In this document: piece by piece, positions 43,902-52,566 of the stretch
Numbering within the stretch: position 1 is the stretch's first letter
How the letters are laid out: the number at the start of each line of letters is the position of its first letter
Assembly: GCF_900104135.1 (NCBI RefSeq)
Contig: NZ_FNIV01000001.1
Location: 372,001-436,000, forward strand
Source: Halomonas shengliensis
Lineage (GTDB): Bacteria > Pseudomonadota > Gammaproteobacteria > Pseudomonadales > Halomonadaceae
Length of the DNA stretch: 64,000 nucleotides
Direction: 5' to 3'
Position numbers and translations under genes: made by a program
Notes under the pieces: generated by a model
What the model was told of the DNA's origin: nothing
The model's database searches: none
The model's input: only the letters and a program-made list of their open reading frames with translations

Positions 43902-44583
43902 ATGATCGACTGGCGCGCCATCGACACCGTCCTGCTGGACATGGACGGCACCCTGCTGGACCTGCACTTCGACAGCCACTTCTGGCTCGAGCACCTGCCG
44001 CGGCGCTACGTGGAGCTGCACCAGCTCGACGAGGCCACCCAGGAGGTGGTGCGCTCCAAGGTGCTGCGCGAGCAGGGCACCCTCAACTGGTACAGCCTCG
44101 ACTACTGGAGCCGCGAGCTCGACGTCGACGTGGTCGCCCTCAAGCGCGAGATCCAGCACCTGATCGGCCTGCGCGGCGACGCCCTGGACTTCCTCAAATG
44201 GCTCAAGCAGGCCCATCCGCGGGTGGTGCTGGCCACCAACGCCGACCGCGCCAGCCTGGCGCTCAAGCTGCCGCTCACCGGCCTGGAGGAGTACCTGGAC
44301 GCCATCGTCTCCTCCGCCGACCTCGGCGTGCCCAAGGAGGAGCAGGAATTCTGGTTCGCGCTGCAGGAGGTGGAGCCCTTCGACCCTGCCCGCACCCTGT
44401 TCATTGACGACAACCCCAGGGTGCTGGAGAGCGCCCGGGAGTTCGGTATCCGCCACCTGCTGGGCATCAAGCAGCCCGACAGCCGGCGCCCGGAGCGCGA
44501 GCTGGAGGAGTTCATCGCCCTGGACCGTTTCGCCACCATCCTGCCCGACAACCTGCCGCCCGCGGCGGGCGAGGGAGGACGCC

Positions 44584-44591
<8 letters not shown>
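43902..44591 (+). CDS. yrfG: HAD-family GMP/IMP nucleotidase YrfG
   Basis: A 229-residue haloacid-dehalogenase-type phosphatase that removes phosphate from purine mononucleotides. Motif I is DMDGTLLDLHFDSHFWLEHLP, motif II is LATNAD, and motif IV is FIDDNPRVLESA. The ATG at 43902 begins right before motif I. Its end overlaps hslR by 8 bases, a conserved pairing. Confidence 0.92.
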
Positions 44592-44970
<379 letters not shown>

Positions 44971-45000
44971 GGCGCGCGGCTCCTGCGTGATTGGCGCCTT

Positions 45001-45122
45001 GTAGGAGGGAGGCTCTGCCTCGCGACTGGCGCCGCCAGGCGCCCCGGCCGTGTTGCCGATCTTGCGGGCGTCATCTGGGGAGGCCTTCGGCCTCCAGTCG
45101 CGATGCGTAGCATCCCTCCTAC
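45001..45122. repeat. REP/BIME-like inverted element
   Basis: Two 27-base arms (45001-45027 and 45096-45122) are inverted copies of a GTAGGAGGGA...CGCGACT unit, differing at about four positions. Between them lie two more hairpins: GGCGCC pairs at 45028-45043 and GGAGGCC with GGCCTCC at 45079-45095. A GTAGGAG start and a CGCGA end is typical of REP sequences of Pseudomonas and Halomonas relatives, which are moved by RAYT transposases. No coding sequence lies in it. Confidence 0.75.
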
Positions 45123-45147
45123 CAACCCCATGCAGGGCAAGCAGTTT

Positions 45148-45264
45148 GACTACCGCTGCTTCGCCAGCCAGCGATCCAGGGCGTTGGCGAACTCGCGGCG
45201 GTCGCCGTCGGAGTAGCCCTTGAGCCCGCCGGTATGCTTGCCGCTGGCGCGCATGGTCTCCATG
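45148..45264 (-). pseudogene. 3' fragment of a second DUF188 (YaiI-like) gene
   Basis: The 106 bases at 45159-45264 repeat, with four substitutions and no gaps, bases 45324-45429, which encode the C-terminal 35 residues of the intact DUF188 gene. Read on the minus strand the fragment gives [25 protein letters not shown] and LDRWLAKQR, then a stop. It has no start or N-terminal part. All four differences are transitions, and each has A or T in the fragment where the intact gene has G or C. This is the remnant of a tandem duplication. Confidence 0.85.
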
Positions 45265-45283
45265 CTGCCCTTGAATCAGCCGA

Positions 45284-45304
45284 ATCTGCACCCCGGGTGC
45301 AGAT
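45284..45304. repeat. perfect 21-bp palindrome after the DUF188 gene
   Basis: Arms ATCTGCACCC and GGGTGCAGAT flank one base. It lies 10 bases after the stop of the intact DUF188 gene and right at the boundary of the duplicated segment. It could be a weak terminator stem, a protein site, or a scar of the duplication event. Confidence 0.6.
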
Positions 45305-45314
45305 GCGTCATCGC

Positions 45315-45764
45315 TTAGACGTTCTTCGCCAGCCAGCGGTCCAGGGCGTTGGCGAACTCGCGGCGGTCGCCGTCGGAGTAGCCCTTGGGCCCGCCGGTGT
45401 GCTCGCCGCTGGCGCGCATGGTCTCCATGAAGTCCCTCATCTGAACCCGTGCCCGGATGTTGCTCTCGTCCAGCGCCTCGCCGCGGGTGGTCATCACCCG
45501 GGCGCCGCGCTCGATGGCGGCCATGGCTAGCGGCAGGTCGGAGGTGATCACCAGGTCGCCGGGGGCCAGGCGCTCGACGATCTCGTCGTCGGCGGCGTCG
45601 AAGCCATGGCTCACCGCCAGCGCCTTGACCCACTTCGAGCGCGGCAACGGCACCGTGTGGTTGGCCACGAACCAGGTCGGAGTGGCGGTGCGTTCGGCGG
45701 CGCGCACGATGATCTCGCGGGCCACCTTGGGGCAGGCATCGGCATCGACCCACAGGCTGGGCAT
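45315..45764 (-). CDS. yaiI: DUF188 protein (YaiI/YqxD family)
   Basis: A 149-residue cytoplasmic protein of the PIN-like DUF188 family. The start MPSLWVDADACPKVAREIIVRAA, ITSDLPLAMAAIERGARV and RGEALDESNIRARV are characteristic. The acidic residues DADACP and SDLP suggest a metal site, and a nuclease role has been guessed from the fold, but no activity is established. The ATG at 45764 has an AGGAGAG Shine-Dalgarno. A longer open frame to 46175 is just absence of stops in GC-rich DNA. Its 3' end is partly duplicated downstream. Confidence 0.9.
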   Translation of the reverse strand: MPSLWVDADACPKVAREIIVRAAERTATPTWFVANHTVPLPRSKWVKALAVSHGFDAADDEIVERLAPGDLVITSDLPLAMAAIERGARVMTTRGEALDESNIRARVQMRDFMETMRASGEHTGGPKGYSDGDRREFANALDRWLAKNV

Positions 45765-46185
45765 GGTCTCTCCTTGTCGGGGGCGGCCGCCGAAAAGGCT
45801 GGCCAGGGAAGATCGACGATGGTAGCATGCGCGCTCCTCGCATGTGCTGACCCCACCATCCATGGTCGACGCCACCGCCCCTCGGGCCGTGGGCGTTGCA
45901 ACGCCAGGCAAGGCCCCAAGCAGGCCGCACTGCCAGCGTTTGAAGTGTGAAGATGGAGCGCCAACGAGATCTCGCCACCCGGGCGGGATCGGCGCAGACG
46001 GTCGCCACAGGGGTTCCGAGCGCCATCCTCGATGGCCGGACCCGATGCCAGGTGCGACCGGCGTCCCCGACTCCGATGTCCCGTGCTGCCGCCTTACCAG
46101 GCCGCGGCGCGCCTGATCGCTTTTGCCCGCGTCAGGGACGCCAATGAACTTACGCCGGTGACCCCGGCCTACCAAGGTGTGATTG
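45765..46185. other. 420-base gap between the DUF188 gene and the DEAD-box helicase
   Basis: No supported gene was found here. It holds a perfect 14-bp palindrome, GGCGTTG-CAACGCC, at 45892-45905 and a small inverted repeat CCATC-CTC-GATGG near 46022. The right part is probably the leader of the helicase gene; long structured leaders are common for csdA/deaD genes, but no specific element was recognised. Confidence 0.5.
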
Positions 46186-47892
46186 ATGACCTCTTCTTCC
46201 GTCGCCTCGCCGAGTTTCGGCGATCTTGCCCTGCTGCCCGCCGTTCTCTCCGCCGTGGAGACCCTGGGCTACCAGACCCCGTCCCCCATCCAGGCCGAGA
46301 CCATCCCGGCACTGCTGGAAGGGCGTGACATGCTGGGCCAGGCCCAGACCGGTACCGGCAAGACCGCGGCCTTCGCCCTGCCGCTGCTTTCGCGTCTCGA
46401 GATCAGCCGCCGTGAGCCCCAGGTGCTGGTGCTGGCGCCGACCCGCGAGCTGGCCCAGCAGGTGGCCGTCTCCTTCAGCAAGTACGGCCAGAACCTTCAG
46501 GGCCTGGAAGTGGCCACCCTGTGCGGCGGCCAGGAGTATCGCGAGCAGCTCTCCGCGCTGCGTCGCGGCGCCCAGGTGGTGGTCGGCACCCCCGGCCGGG
46601 TCATCGACCACCTGGATCGCGGCAGCCTCAAGCTCGACGGCCTCTCCGCCCTGGTGCTCGACGAGGCCGACGAGATGCTGCGCATGGGCTTCATCGACGA
46701 CGTCAAGCGTGTGGTCGCCGACACCCCCAAGGAGGCCCAGCGGGTGTTCTTCTCCGCCACCCTGCCGGCGGAGATCGAGCGCATCGTCAACCGTTACCTG
46801 GTCGATCCGGTGAAGGTGGCCATCGAGTCGCGCACCACCACCGGCGAGAACATCGAGCAGCGCCTGGTGCGCGTCGATGGCGGCGCCAAGCTGGAGGCGC
46901 TGTCGCGCATCCTCGAGGTGGAGCCGGTGGATGCCGCCATCGTCTTCGTGCGTACCCGCGCGGCCTGCACCACCCTGATGGAGCAGCTCTCCGCCCGGGG
47001 CATCAACGTGGCCAGCCTCTCCGGTGACCTCGACCAGAGCCTGCGCGAGCGCACCATCCAGCGCCTCAAGCGCGGCAAGGTCGACGTGCTGATCGCCACC
47101 GACGTGGCCGCCCGTGGCCTCGACGTGCCGCGCATCACCCACGTCTTCAACTACGACCTGCCCCAGGACTCCGAGGCCTATACCCATCGCATCGGGCGTA
47201 CCGGCCGGGCCGGGCGTACCGGCATCTCGATCACCTTCGTGGGCTTCCGCGAGGGCCGCAAGGTGGGCTGGATCGAGCAGGCCACCGGTCAGAAGATGAG
47301 CGAGATGGCGGTGCCCGACGAGGCGGCCATCCGCGCCCATCGCGACGAAGCCTTCCACCAGAAGGTGATCGCCGCCCTGACCGCCGGTGCCGAGGAGCAG
47401 CAGGCGCTGGTCGAGCGCCTGATCGCCGAGGGCTACGACCCCGTCGAGCTGGCCTGTGCCTTCGCCCGCCTGGCGCGTGCCGACGAGGCGCCCATCGGCC
47501 GCCTGCAGGCGCCGCGCAAGGAGCGTGCCCCGCGTGACGGCAAGCCGGCTCGCCAGGGCGGCCCGTGCGACCGCGGTCCCAGCGAGGGGATGACCCGCTA
47601 CCGCGTCTCTGTGGGCCACAAGGATGGCGTCAAGCCCGGCCAGCTGGTTGGCGCGCTGGCCAACGAGGGCGGCATCGAGGGCAACCGCATCGGTCGCATC
47701 GACATCCGCAACGCCTTCTCGGTGGTGGAGCTGCCCAGCGGCCTGCCCTCCAGCATCCTGGCCAAGATGGCCCGCGCCCGCGTGGCCGGCCGTCCGCTGG
47801 AGATCAGCGAGGACCGCGGCGCCCCCGAGCGCGCCCCGCGCCGTCGTCGTGACGACGGTGAGGCGCCGATTCGCCGCCAGTCCCGGGCGTAA
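46186..47892 (+). CDS. deaD: DEAD-box ATP-dependent RNA helicase, DeaD/CsdA type
   Basis: A 568-residue cytoplasmic RNA helicase used in ribosome assembly and cold adaptation. Motifs are complete: Q motif near FGDLALLPAVLSAVETLGYQTPSPIQ, AQTGTGKT (53-60), PTRELAQQ, DEAD in VLDEADEML, SAT, and HRIGRTGRAGRTG. Residues about 465-545 form a DbpA-type RNA-binding domain (RYRVSVGHKDGVKPGQLVGAL) followed by an Arg-rich tail. The ATG at 46186 has AAGGTG seven bases upstream; the TTG one codon earlier is less likely. Confidence 0.93.
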   Translation: MTSSSVASPSFGDLALLPAVLSAVETLGYQTPSPIQAETIPALLEGRDMLGQAQTGTGKTAAFALPLLSRLEISRREPQVLVLAPTRELAQQVAVSFSKYGQNLQGLEVATLCGGQEYREQLSALRRGAQVVVGTPGRVIDHLDRGSLKLDGLSALVLDEADEMLRMGFIDDVKRVVADTPKEAQRVFFSATLPAEIERIVNRYLVDPVKVAIESRTTTGENIEQRLVRVDGGAKLEALSRILEVEPVDAAIVFVRTRAACTTLMEQLSARGINVASLSGDLDQSLRERTIQRLKRGKVDVLIATDVAARGLDVPRITHVFNYDLPQDSEAYTHRIGRTGRAGRTGISITFVGFREGRKVGWIEQATGQKMSEMAVPDEAAIRAHRDEAFHQKVIAALTAGAEEQQALVERLIAEGYDPVELACAFARLARADEAPIGRLQAPRKERAPRDGKPARQGGPCDRGPSEGMTRYRVSVGHKDGVKPGQLVGALANEGGIEGNRIGRIDIRNAFSVVELPSGLPSSILAKMARARVAGRPLEISEDRGAPERAPRRRRDDGEAPIRRQSRA

Positions 47893-47931
47893 CGTCAGGC
47901 TCGCCGCCCGCCAGGGCGGCCTGCCCCCCCC

Positions 47932-47968
47932 ACGACAGGTCGGAGCCTTGCTCCGGCCTGTCGTCGTT
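47932..47968 (+). terminator. terminator-like hairpin after deaD
   Basis: A 15-bp stem with one G-T pair (47932-47946 with 47950-47964) and a CTT loop lies 40 bases after the deaD stop. The following CGTTGG is only weakly T-rich. Confidence 0.6.
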
Positions 47969-48007
47969 GGTGGCCTCGAAACCTTTACCTCACAGGGAGG
48001 ATGCCCC

Positions 48008-48991
48008 ATGTGGAAGCGACTGCCGTTCCGGCTGCGCGGCTACCTGATCACCATGACCGGCGTGCTGCTGCTCTCGCCGGATGCGCTGCTGGTCAAGGAC
48101 ACCACGGTGGACGTGGCCACCTTCATGTTCTGGCGTGGCCTGCTGCTGGGCGGGGTGCTGCTGCTGATCGCCGCGGCGCGCTACCGTGAGCGGCTGCCGG
48201 CGGCCATCCGCGCCTGCGGCCCGGCCGCGCTGTGGTGCCCGCTGGCCTTCGCCGCCAGCGCCTGGGCCTTCGTCGCCGCCAATCGCCTGACCTCCGCCGG
48301 CAACGTGCTGGTGATGCTCAACCTGGCGCCGCTGGCGGCGGGGCTGATCGGCATGCTGCTGTTCGGCCAGCGCCTGCGCCGCCAGACCTGGGTGGTGATC
48401 GCGGTGTGCATCGCCGGGGCCAGCCTGATGGCGGTCGGCGAGGTGGGGCAGGGCAGCCTGCTGGGACTGGCGGTGGCGCTGATCGTCCCGCTCTCCATCG
48501 CCATCAACACCACCGTGGCCAGCGCTCAGCGCGGCAGTGGCCGCCGCGGCCTGGACACCACGGTGATCCTGCCGCTGGGTTGCCTGGCGATGCTGCTGCC
48601 CGCCGCCGTGATGGGCGGCGCCCGCCTGCCCGAGGGTGACGACCTGCAGCGGCTGCTGCTGATGGGGGCCTTCCTGCCGCTCGCCTACTTCCTGATCCAG
48701 ACCGGCGCCCGCTACCTGCCGGGCGCCGAGGTCAGCCTGGTGATGCTGCTGGAGACCCTGGTGGGCACCCTGCTGGTGTGGTGGTGGGTGGGCGAGGTGC
48801 CCACCGCGCTGGCCTTCGCCGGCGGGGGCATGATCGTCGTCGCCATGCTGGCGAGCTCGCTTCGCGACCTCTACCGCCAGCGCCGCAAGGCCGCCGAGGG
48901 CGCGCCGGATACCCGACGGCTGCGCGACGAAGCGGCGGAGGCGAGTCTCGAGCGCGGCGAGCCCGCCCCCTCGGTGGGCGAGCGCCACTGA
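48008..48991 (+). CDS. EamA-family drug/metabolite transporter
   Basis: A 327-residue inner-membrane protein with about ten helices in two EamA repeats. The first is TGVLLLSPDALLVKDTTVDVATFMFWRGLLLGG and its inner VMLNLAPLAAGLIGMLLFGQRLRRQTW; the second ends VSLVMLLETLVGTLLVWWWVGEVPTALAFAGGGMIV. The charged tail after residue 285 is cytoplasmic. The substrate cannot be told. It stands between deaD and the insertion sequence. Confidence 0.85.
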   Translation: MWKRLPFRLRGYLITMTGVLLLSPDALLVKDTTVDVATFMFWRGLLLGGVLLLIAAARYRERLPAAIRACGPAALWCPLAFAASAWAFVAANRLTSAGNVLVMLNLAPLAAGLIGMLLFGQRLRRQTWVVIAVCIAGASLMAVGEVGQGSLLGLAVALIVPLSIAINTTVASAQRGSGRRGLDTTVILPLGCLAMLLPAAVMGGARLPEGDDLQRLLLMGAFLPLAYFLIQTGARYLPGAEVSLVMLLETLVGTLLVWWWVGEVPTALAFAGGGMIVVAMLASSLRDLYRQRRKAAEGAPDTRRLRDEAAEASLERGEPAPSVGERH

Positions 48992-49076
48992 CCCGGCTGC
49001 GCCGGGAGCTTGAAGCGGGAGGATCGCCGCTTCGCGGCTGGAAGCTGGGAGCCCGGCTGTGCCGGGAGCTGTAAGC
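48992..49076. repeat. two direct copies of a 25-bp REP-like unit
   Basis: Units at 48992-49016 and 49052-49076 share CCCGGCTG-GCCGGGAGCT with only about three differences; each has its own CCCGGC/GCCGGG hairpin. The first begins one base after the transporter stop. After the second comes a run built from TAAGC-type words (49072-49096). This is probably a small extragenic repeat family that may also end transcription. The IS starts 30 bases later. Confidence 0.6.
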
Positions 49077-49135
49077 TTTAAGCCTTAAGCTGTAAGTGGG
49101 TGCCTTGATGTGACCCTGAAAAAGTAGACACCTTC

Positions 49136-49993
49136 TCAGGCAGCGGCTTCATAGGTCCGGGGGGAGACTCCGCCCAGGGCCCCATGGAGCCGCACGTCAT
49201 CGTAATACTCTTCGATGTAGTACTGCGCCTCAGCGCGCAGCTCGTCGCGGCTTTGCCGCCCAAGACACTGCAGCCATTCCACTTTCAGCTGGGCGAAGAA
49301 GCTCTCGGCGCAGGCATTATCCCAGCAGTTGCCTCGCCGCGACATGCTCAAGGTTACGCCCCGCTTCGTCAGCCACCGCATCACGGCTTCACTACGGTAC
49401 TGCGCCCCTTGGTCTGAGTGAAATAGCATACCGCCACCCGAGGGCTGTCGCGTGTCCCAGGCCGCTTCCAATGCTCGCTCGACGAGGTAGCTGTCGTTAA
49501 CCGGCCCATCAGCCCACCCCACGATCCGGCGCGAATACAGGTCCATGACAATCGCCAGATACCACCAGCCCTCGTCACAGCGCACCTGCGTGATGTCTGA
49601 CACCCAGACCTGGTTCGGCTTGCTGACCTCGAATTCCCGATTCAGTAGGTTGGGCAGGGCCGGCAATCCAGGCTTGGGGCGTCGATAGCCGGGCCGTAGC
49701 GCGCGTACTGAACGATAGCCGGCTCGCTGCAACAGACGCTGAACGCGGTTCTTGCCGCAGGCAAAGCCGGCGTTTACGGCGGCTTGCCACAGCTTGCGAT
49801 AGCCGGGCACGCTCGACTGCCGCTTCGCCTCAGCGAGCAGGAAGCCGAGCAGATGCTCCCTCTCCGTCGCTCGCGGCGACGGGGAGCGGCTCAGCCAGCG
49901 ATAGAAGCCCGCCCTGGATACTCCGAGCACTTCGCACATCAAGGCCACCGTCCAGTTCCTGGATCGGTATCGCCTGATGAATATAAATTTCAC
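49136..49993 (-). CDS. IS3-family transposase OrfB (DDE integrase)
   Basis: A 285-residue catalytic part of the IS3 transposase. The retroviral-type integrase core has the first Asp in VWVSDITQV, the second in HSDQGAQY, and Glu in NACAESFFAQLKVEW; all three are intact. An HTH_21-like region lies near residues 15-80. It is in the -1 frame relative to orfA and begins with GTG overlapping the orfA stop as GTGA. Production as an OrfAB fusion by frameshifting is the usual IS3 mode; the AAAAG at 50000-50004 is a possible slip site but not an ideal one. Confidence 0.94.
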   Translation of the reverse strand: MKFIFIRRYRSRNWTVALMCEVLGVSRAGFYRWLSRSPSPRATEREHLLGFLLAEAKRQSSVPGYRKLWQAAVNAGFACGKNRVQRLLQRAGYRSVRALRPGYRRPKPGLPALPNLLNREFEVSKPNQVWVSDITQVRCDEGWWYLAIVMDLYSRRIVGWADGPVNDSYLVERALEAAWDTRQPSGGGMLFHSDQGAQYRSEAVMRWLTKRGVTLSMSRRGNCWDNACAESFFAQLKVEWLQCLGRQSRDELRAEAQYYIEEYYDDVRLHGALGGVSPRTYEAAA

Positions 49994-50307
49994 TTCGGGC
50001 TTTTGGCGAAGTACTCGGTGGCTTTTTTTAGGATTTCTACCTCCAGCTCTGCTCGCTCAAGGCGCTGTTTTAGCTTGCGATTTTCACGCTCCAGCTCGCC
50101 CAGGCTTTTGGTGGGCCCGTGATTGGGCACTCCTTCGGGTGAATGAGCATCAGGGGTCACGAGCTCACGCCTCCATCGACACAACACATTGGGGTGAAGC
50201 CCGAACTGCCCTGCCACGTTCGACAGGGTGTCCGGAGATTCCAATGAATACTGAACGACATGCCGTTTGAACTCTATCGAGAATTGGCGTCGAGTTTTCA
50301 AGCGCAT
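49990..50307 (-). CDS. IS3-family transposase OrfA (helix-turn-helix protein)
   Basis: A 105-residue DNA-binding protein. Residues 8-50 form a helix-turn-helix (FSIEFKRHVVQYSLE and VAGQFGLHPNVLCRWRREL). Residues 68-98 form a leucine-zipper coiled coil, LGELERENRKLKQRLERAELE, typical of IS3 OrfA. It recognises the element ends and dimerises. It overlaps orfB by 4 bases. Confidence 0.94.
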   Translation of the reverse strand: MRLKTRRQFSIEFKRHVVQYSLESPDTLSNVAGQFGLHPNVLCRWRRELVTPDAHSPEGVPNHGPTKSLGELERENRKLKQRLERAELEVEILKKATEYFAKSPK

Positions 50308-50445
50308 AGCACCTTACCTTCGGTTGTCGGCAAGGTGTCTACAAAACCGGGGGCACATCACCTGCCCCTGTGGGAGCGACGGTCCGGCGCTCCGGCTTCA
50401 GTTCGCGAAGGTGGGGCGTTAGCGATGCTGCCAGGCGCTCCGGTC

Positions 50446-51168
50446 TCAGCGCTTGGCGTGGCTGGTCACGGTTTCGGCGAAACGCACCAGCAGCGAGCGT
50501 GCCTCGGGGGTGTCGGTGACGCGGCGCATCAGGGCATGGGCGTCCTGGCCCTGGTCGCGCAGCTTGTCGACCTGGCGCGCCAGGTAGGCGCGCATCACCT
50601 CGGGGGTGAACTCGGGGTGGAACTGCACGCTCCACTGGCGCGGGCCGTAGCGCAGCGCCTGGAAGGCATCGTGGGCGTTGCGGGCCAGCACTACGGCGCC
50701 GCTGGGCGCGGCCAGCACCGACTGGGCGTGGGTGAGCTGGGTGGGGAAGTGGCGGGGCAGGGCGCCCAGCAGCGGGTCCTCGCGGCCCGAGTCGGTGAGC
50801 GACACCTCGTGGGTGCCGGACTCGCGCCCCGCCGGATGGTAGCCGCTCTCCCCGCCGAAGGCCGATGCCATCAGCTGGTGGCCGTAGCACACGCCGAGCA
50901 TTGCCAGGTTGCGCTCCCGGGCCGAGACCAGCCACGGCTTGAGCGCCTCGCTCCACGGCTCGGCGTCGCTGACCATGGCGTGGGAACCGGTGATGATGAG
51001 GCCGTCGATGCCGGCCAGGTCGGGCAGCGGCTCAAGGCGGGCGTCGAACACCTCGGCGGTGAAGCCGGCCTCCGCCAGGGCCCGCCTAAACAGCGCCTCG
51101 AAGTCACCGTGTTGCGCGATCACCTCGGGGAAGGCATCGCCGGTCTTGACGATCAGCAGGCGGGGCAT
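50446..51168 (-). CDS. class I glutamine amidotransferase
   Basis: A 240-residue stand-alone amidotransferase with the Cys-His-Glu triad: Cys in GVCYGHQLMASAFGG, His and Glu in SVQFHPEFTPEVM. GITGSH-type strand IDGLIITGSHAMV matches the GMP-synthase-like group. Such single-domain proteins hydrolyse glutamine or gamma-glutamyl compounds; the acceptor is not known. It is 8 bases plus leader from argE on the same strand and follows the IS element. Confidence 0.82.
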   Translation of the reverse strand: MPRLLIVKTGDAFPEVIAQHGDFEALFRRALAEAGFTAEVFDARLEPLPDLAGIDGLIITGSHAMVSDAEPWSEALKPWLVSARERNLAMLGVCYGHQLMASAFGGESGYHPAGRESGTHEVSLTDSGREDPLLGALPRHFPTQLTHAQSVLAAPSGAVVLARNAHDAFQALRYGPRQWSVQFHPEFTPEVMRAYLARQVDKLRDQGQDAHALMRRVTDTPEARSLLVRFAETVTSHAKR

Positions 51169-51204
51169 GGCGGCTCCTGGCGTGGGGGATGGAGGCGCCC
51201 TATT

Positions 51205-52359
51205 CTACTTTCGTTGCAGCCGCTCGCCCAGCGCCGCCATGAAGCGCGCCCCCGCCTCGAGCTGCTCGTGCTCGATGTACTCGTCGGGTTGGTGGGCCTG
51301 ACCGATGCTGCCCGGGCCGCAGATCACCGTGGGCAGCCCCTGGCGCTGGAACTGCCCCGCCTCGGTGGCGTAGGCCACCGCGCCGGCGGGGCGCTCGCCG
51401 AGCAGGTCTTGGCATAGCGCCAGCACCTCGGCGTTGTTGTCATCGGCCAGCGCCGGGACCGTCTGGTTGAGCGGCTCGGTGACGATGCTCGCCTCCGGCG
51501 CACGGCGGCGCATCTCCGCCTCCAGCGCCTCGGCACGGGCGTCGACCCGGCCGGTCAGGTCCTCGAAGCGGTCCGACGGCAGGTGGCGGATCTCCCACTC
51601 GAAGGTGCACTCCCGGGCCATGATGTTGATCGCCGTGCCGCCCTGGATCCTGCCCACGTGCAGGCTGGAGTGCACCACGTTGAAGGCCTCGTCCACGCGC
51701 CCCTCGGCGCGCAGCTCCGCCATCACCTCCTCGATATAGGTGACCAGCCGCGCCGCCACATGGATCGCCGAGACCCCCTGGTTGACCTGGCTGGAGTGGC
51801 TGGCGCGACCGGTGACGGTGGTGCGCAGGTTGGTGGCGCCCTTGTGGGCCACCACCGGGTGCATCAGGGTCGGCTCGCCGACGATCACCGCCGCCGGCCG
51901 CGGGTGCTCGGCCATCAGCCGCTCGATCATGCGCGGCGCGCCGATGCAGCCCACCTCCTCGTCGTAGGAGAGCGCCAGCCAGATCGGCGTCTCGAGCTCG
52001 AGCGTCACCCAGCGCGGCAGCTCCGCCAGGGCGCAGGCGATGAAGCCCTTCATGTCGCAGGTGCCGCGGCCGTAGAGGCGGCCATCGCCCTTGTCGGTGA
52101 GGGTGAAGGGGTCGCTGGACCAGGGCTGCCCTTCCACCGGCACCACGTCGGTATGCCCGGAGAGCACCACGCCGCCGGCCACGTCGGGGCCGATGCGCGC
52201 CAGCAGGTTGGCCTTGCGGCCGTCGTCACTCTCCACCCGCCAGTGGGGCACGTCGTGCTTGTCGAGCAGTGCCTCGACGAAGGCGATCAGCTCCAGGTTG
52301 GAATCTCGCGAGACGGTGGGGAAGCCCACCAGGCGGTCGAGCATCTCGGCGGCGGTCAT
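51205..52359 (-). CDS. argE: acetylornithine deacetylase
   Basis: A 384-residue zinc enzyme of the M20 family that removes the acetyl group from N-acetylornithine in arginine synthesis. SGHTDVVPVEGQPW, GRGTCDMKGFIACAL, the catalytic Glu in YDEEVGCIGA, and VGEPTLMHPVVAHKG are the expected metal and active-site segments. The dimerisation insert begins at RTTVTGRASHSS. The ATG at 52359 fits other ArgE proteins. A related M20 amidase is the alternative. Confidence 0.88.
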   Translation of the reverse strand: MTAAEMLDRLVGFPTVSRDSNLELIAFVEALLDKHDVPHWRVESDDGRKANLLARIGPDVAGGVVLSGHTDVVPVEGQPWSSDPFTLTDKGDGRLYGRGTCDMKGFIACALAELPRWVTLELETPIWLALSYDEEVGCIGAPRMIERLMAEHPRPAAVIVGEPTLMHPVVAHKGATNLRTTVTGRASHSSQVNQGVSAIHVAARLVTYIEEVMAELRAEGRVDEAFNVVHSSLHVGRIQGGTAINIMARECTFEWEIRHLPSDRFEDLTGRVDARAEALEAEMRRRAPEASIVTEPLNQTVPALADDNNAEVLALCQDLLGERPAGAVAYATEAGQFQRQGLPTVICGPGSIGQAHQPDEYIEHEQLEAGARFMAALGERLQRK

Positions 52360-52566
52360 GGCGCACTCCAGGATCGAAAGGGAAGACGACGGCAGGGGGC
52401 AGACTACCACGCCCGCGGGATGGGCCGAAGGCGGTGACGAGGCGGCTACACGATAGCGCCAGGCTATGGGGGCCATCGGCGCTCTGGCTTGGCGAAGGCC
52501 GTTAACACGCTTATGGTGTTGGCCTGCTTTCACCCAGTGAAATTCCCTTTCCAGAGGAGGCGCCTC

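Larger units (their letters stand above)
49106..50360. mobile_element. complete IS3-family insertion sequence (1255 bp)
   Basis: Both ends are present. The inverted repeats start TGATGTG at 49106 and, on the other strand, TGATGTG at 50360, and share GTAGACACCTT further in; about 20 of 29 positions match. A 3-bp direct repeat, CCT, flanks the element (49103-49105 and 50361-50363), normal for IS3 elements and showing that it arrived by transposition. It carries two overlapping transposase frames on the minus strand. No damage was seen, so it may still move. Confidence 0.92.

Noticed and set aside
45765..46175. N-terminal extension of the DUF188 frame
   Set aside because: Family members start at MPSLWVDADACP; the extra 137 residues have no similarity pattern and no Shine-Dalgarno.
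50000..50004. Programmed -1 frameshift signal in the IS
   Set aside because: AAAAG is present but in a phase that gives poor re-pairing, so it is mentioned only as a possibility and not annotated.
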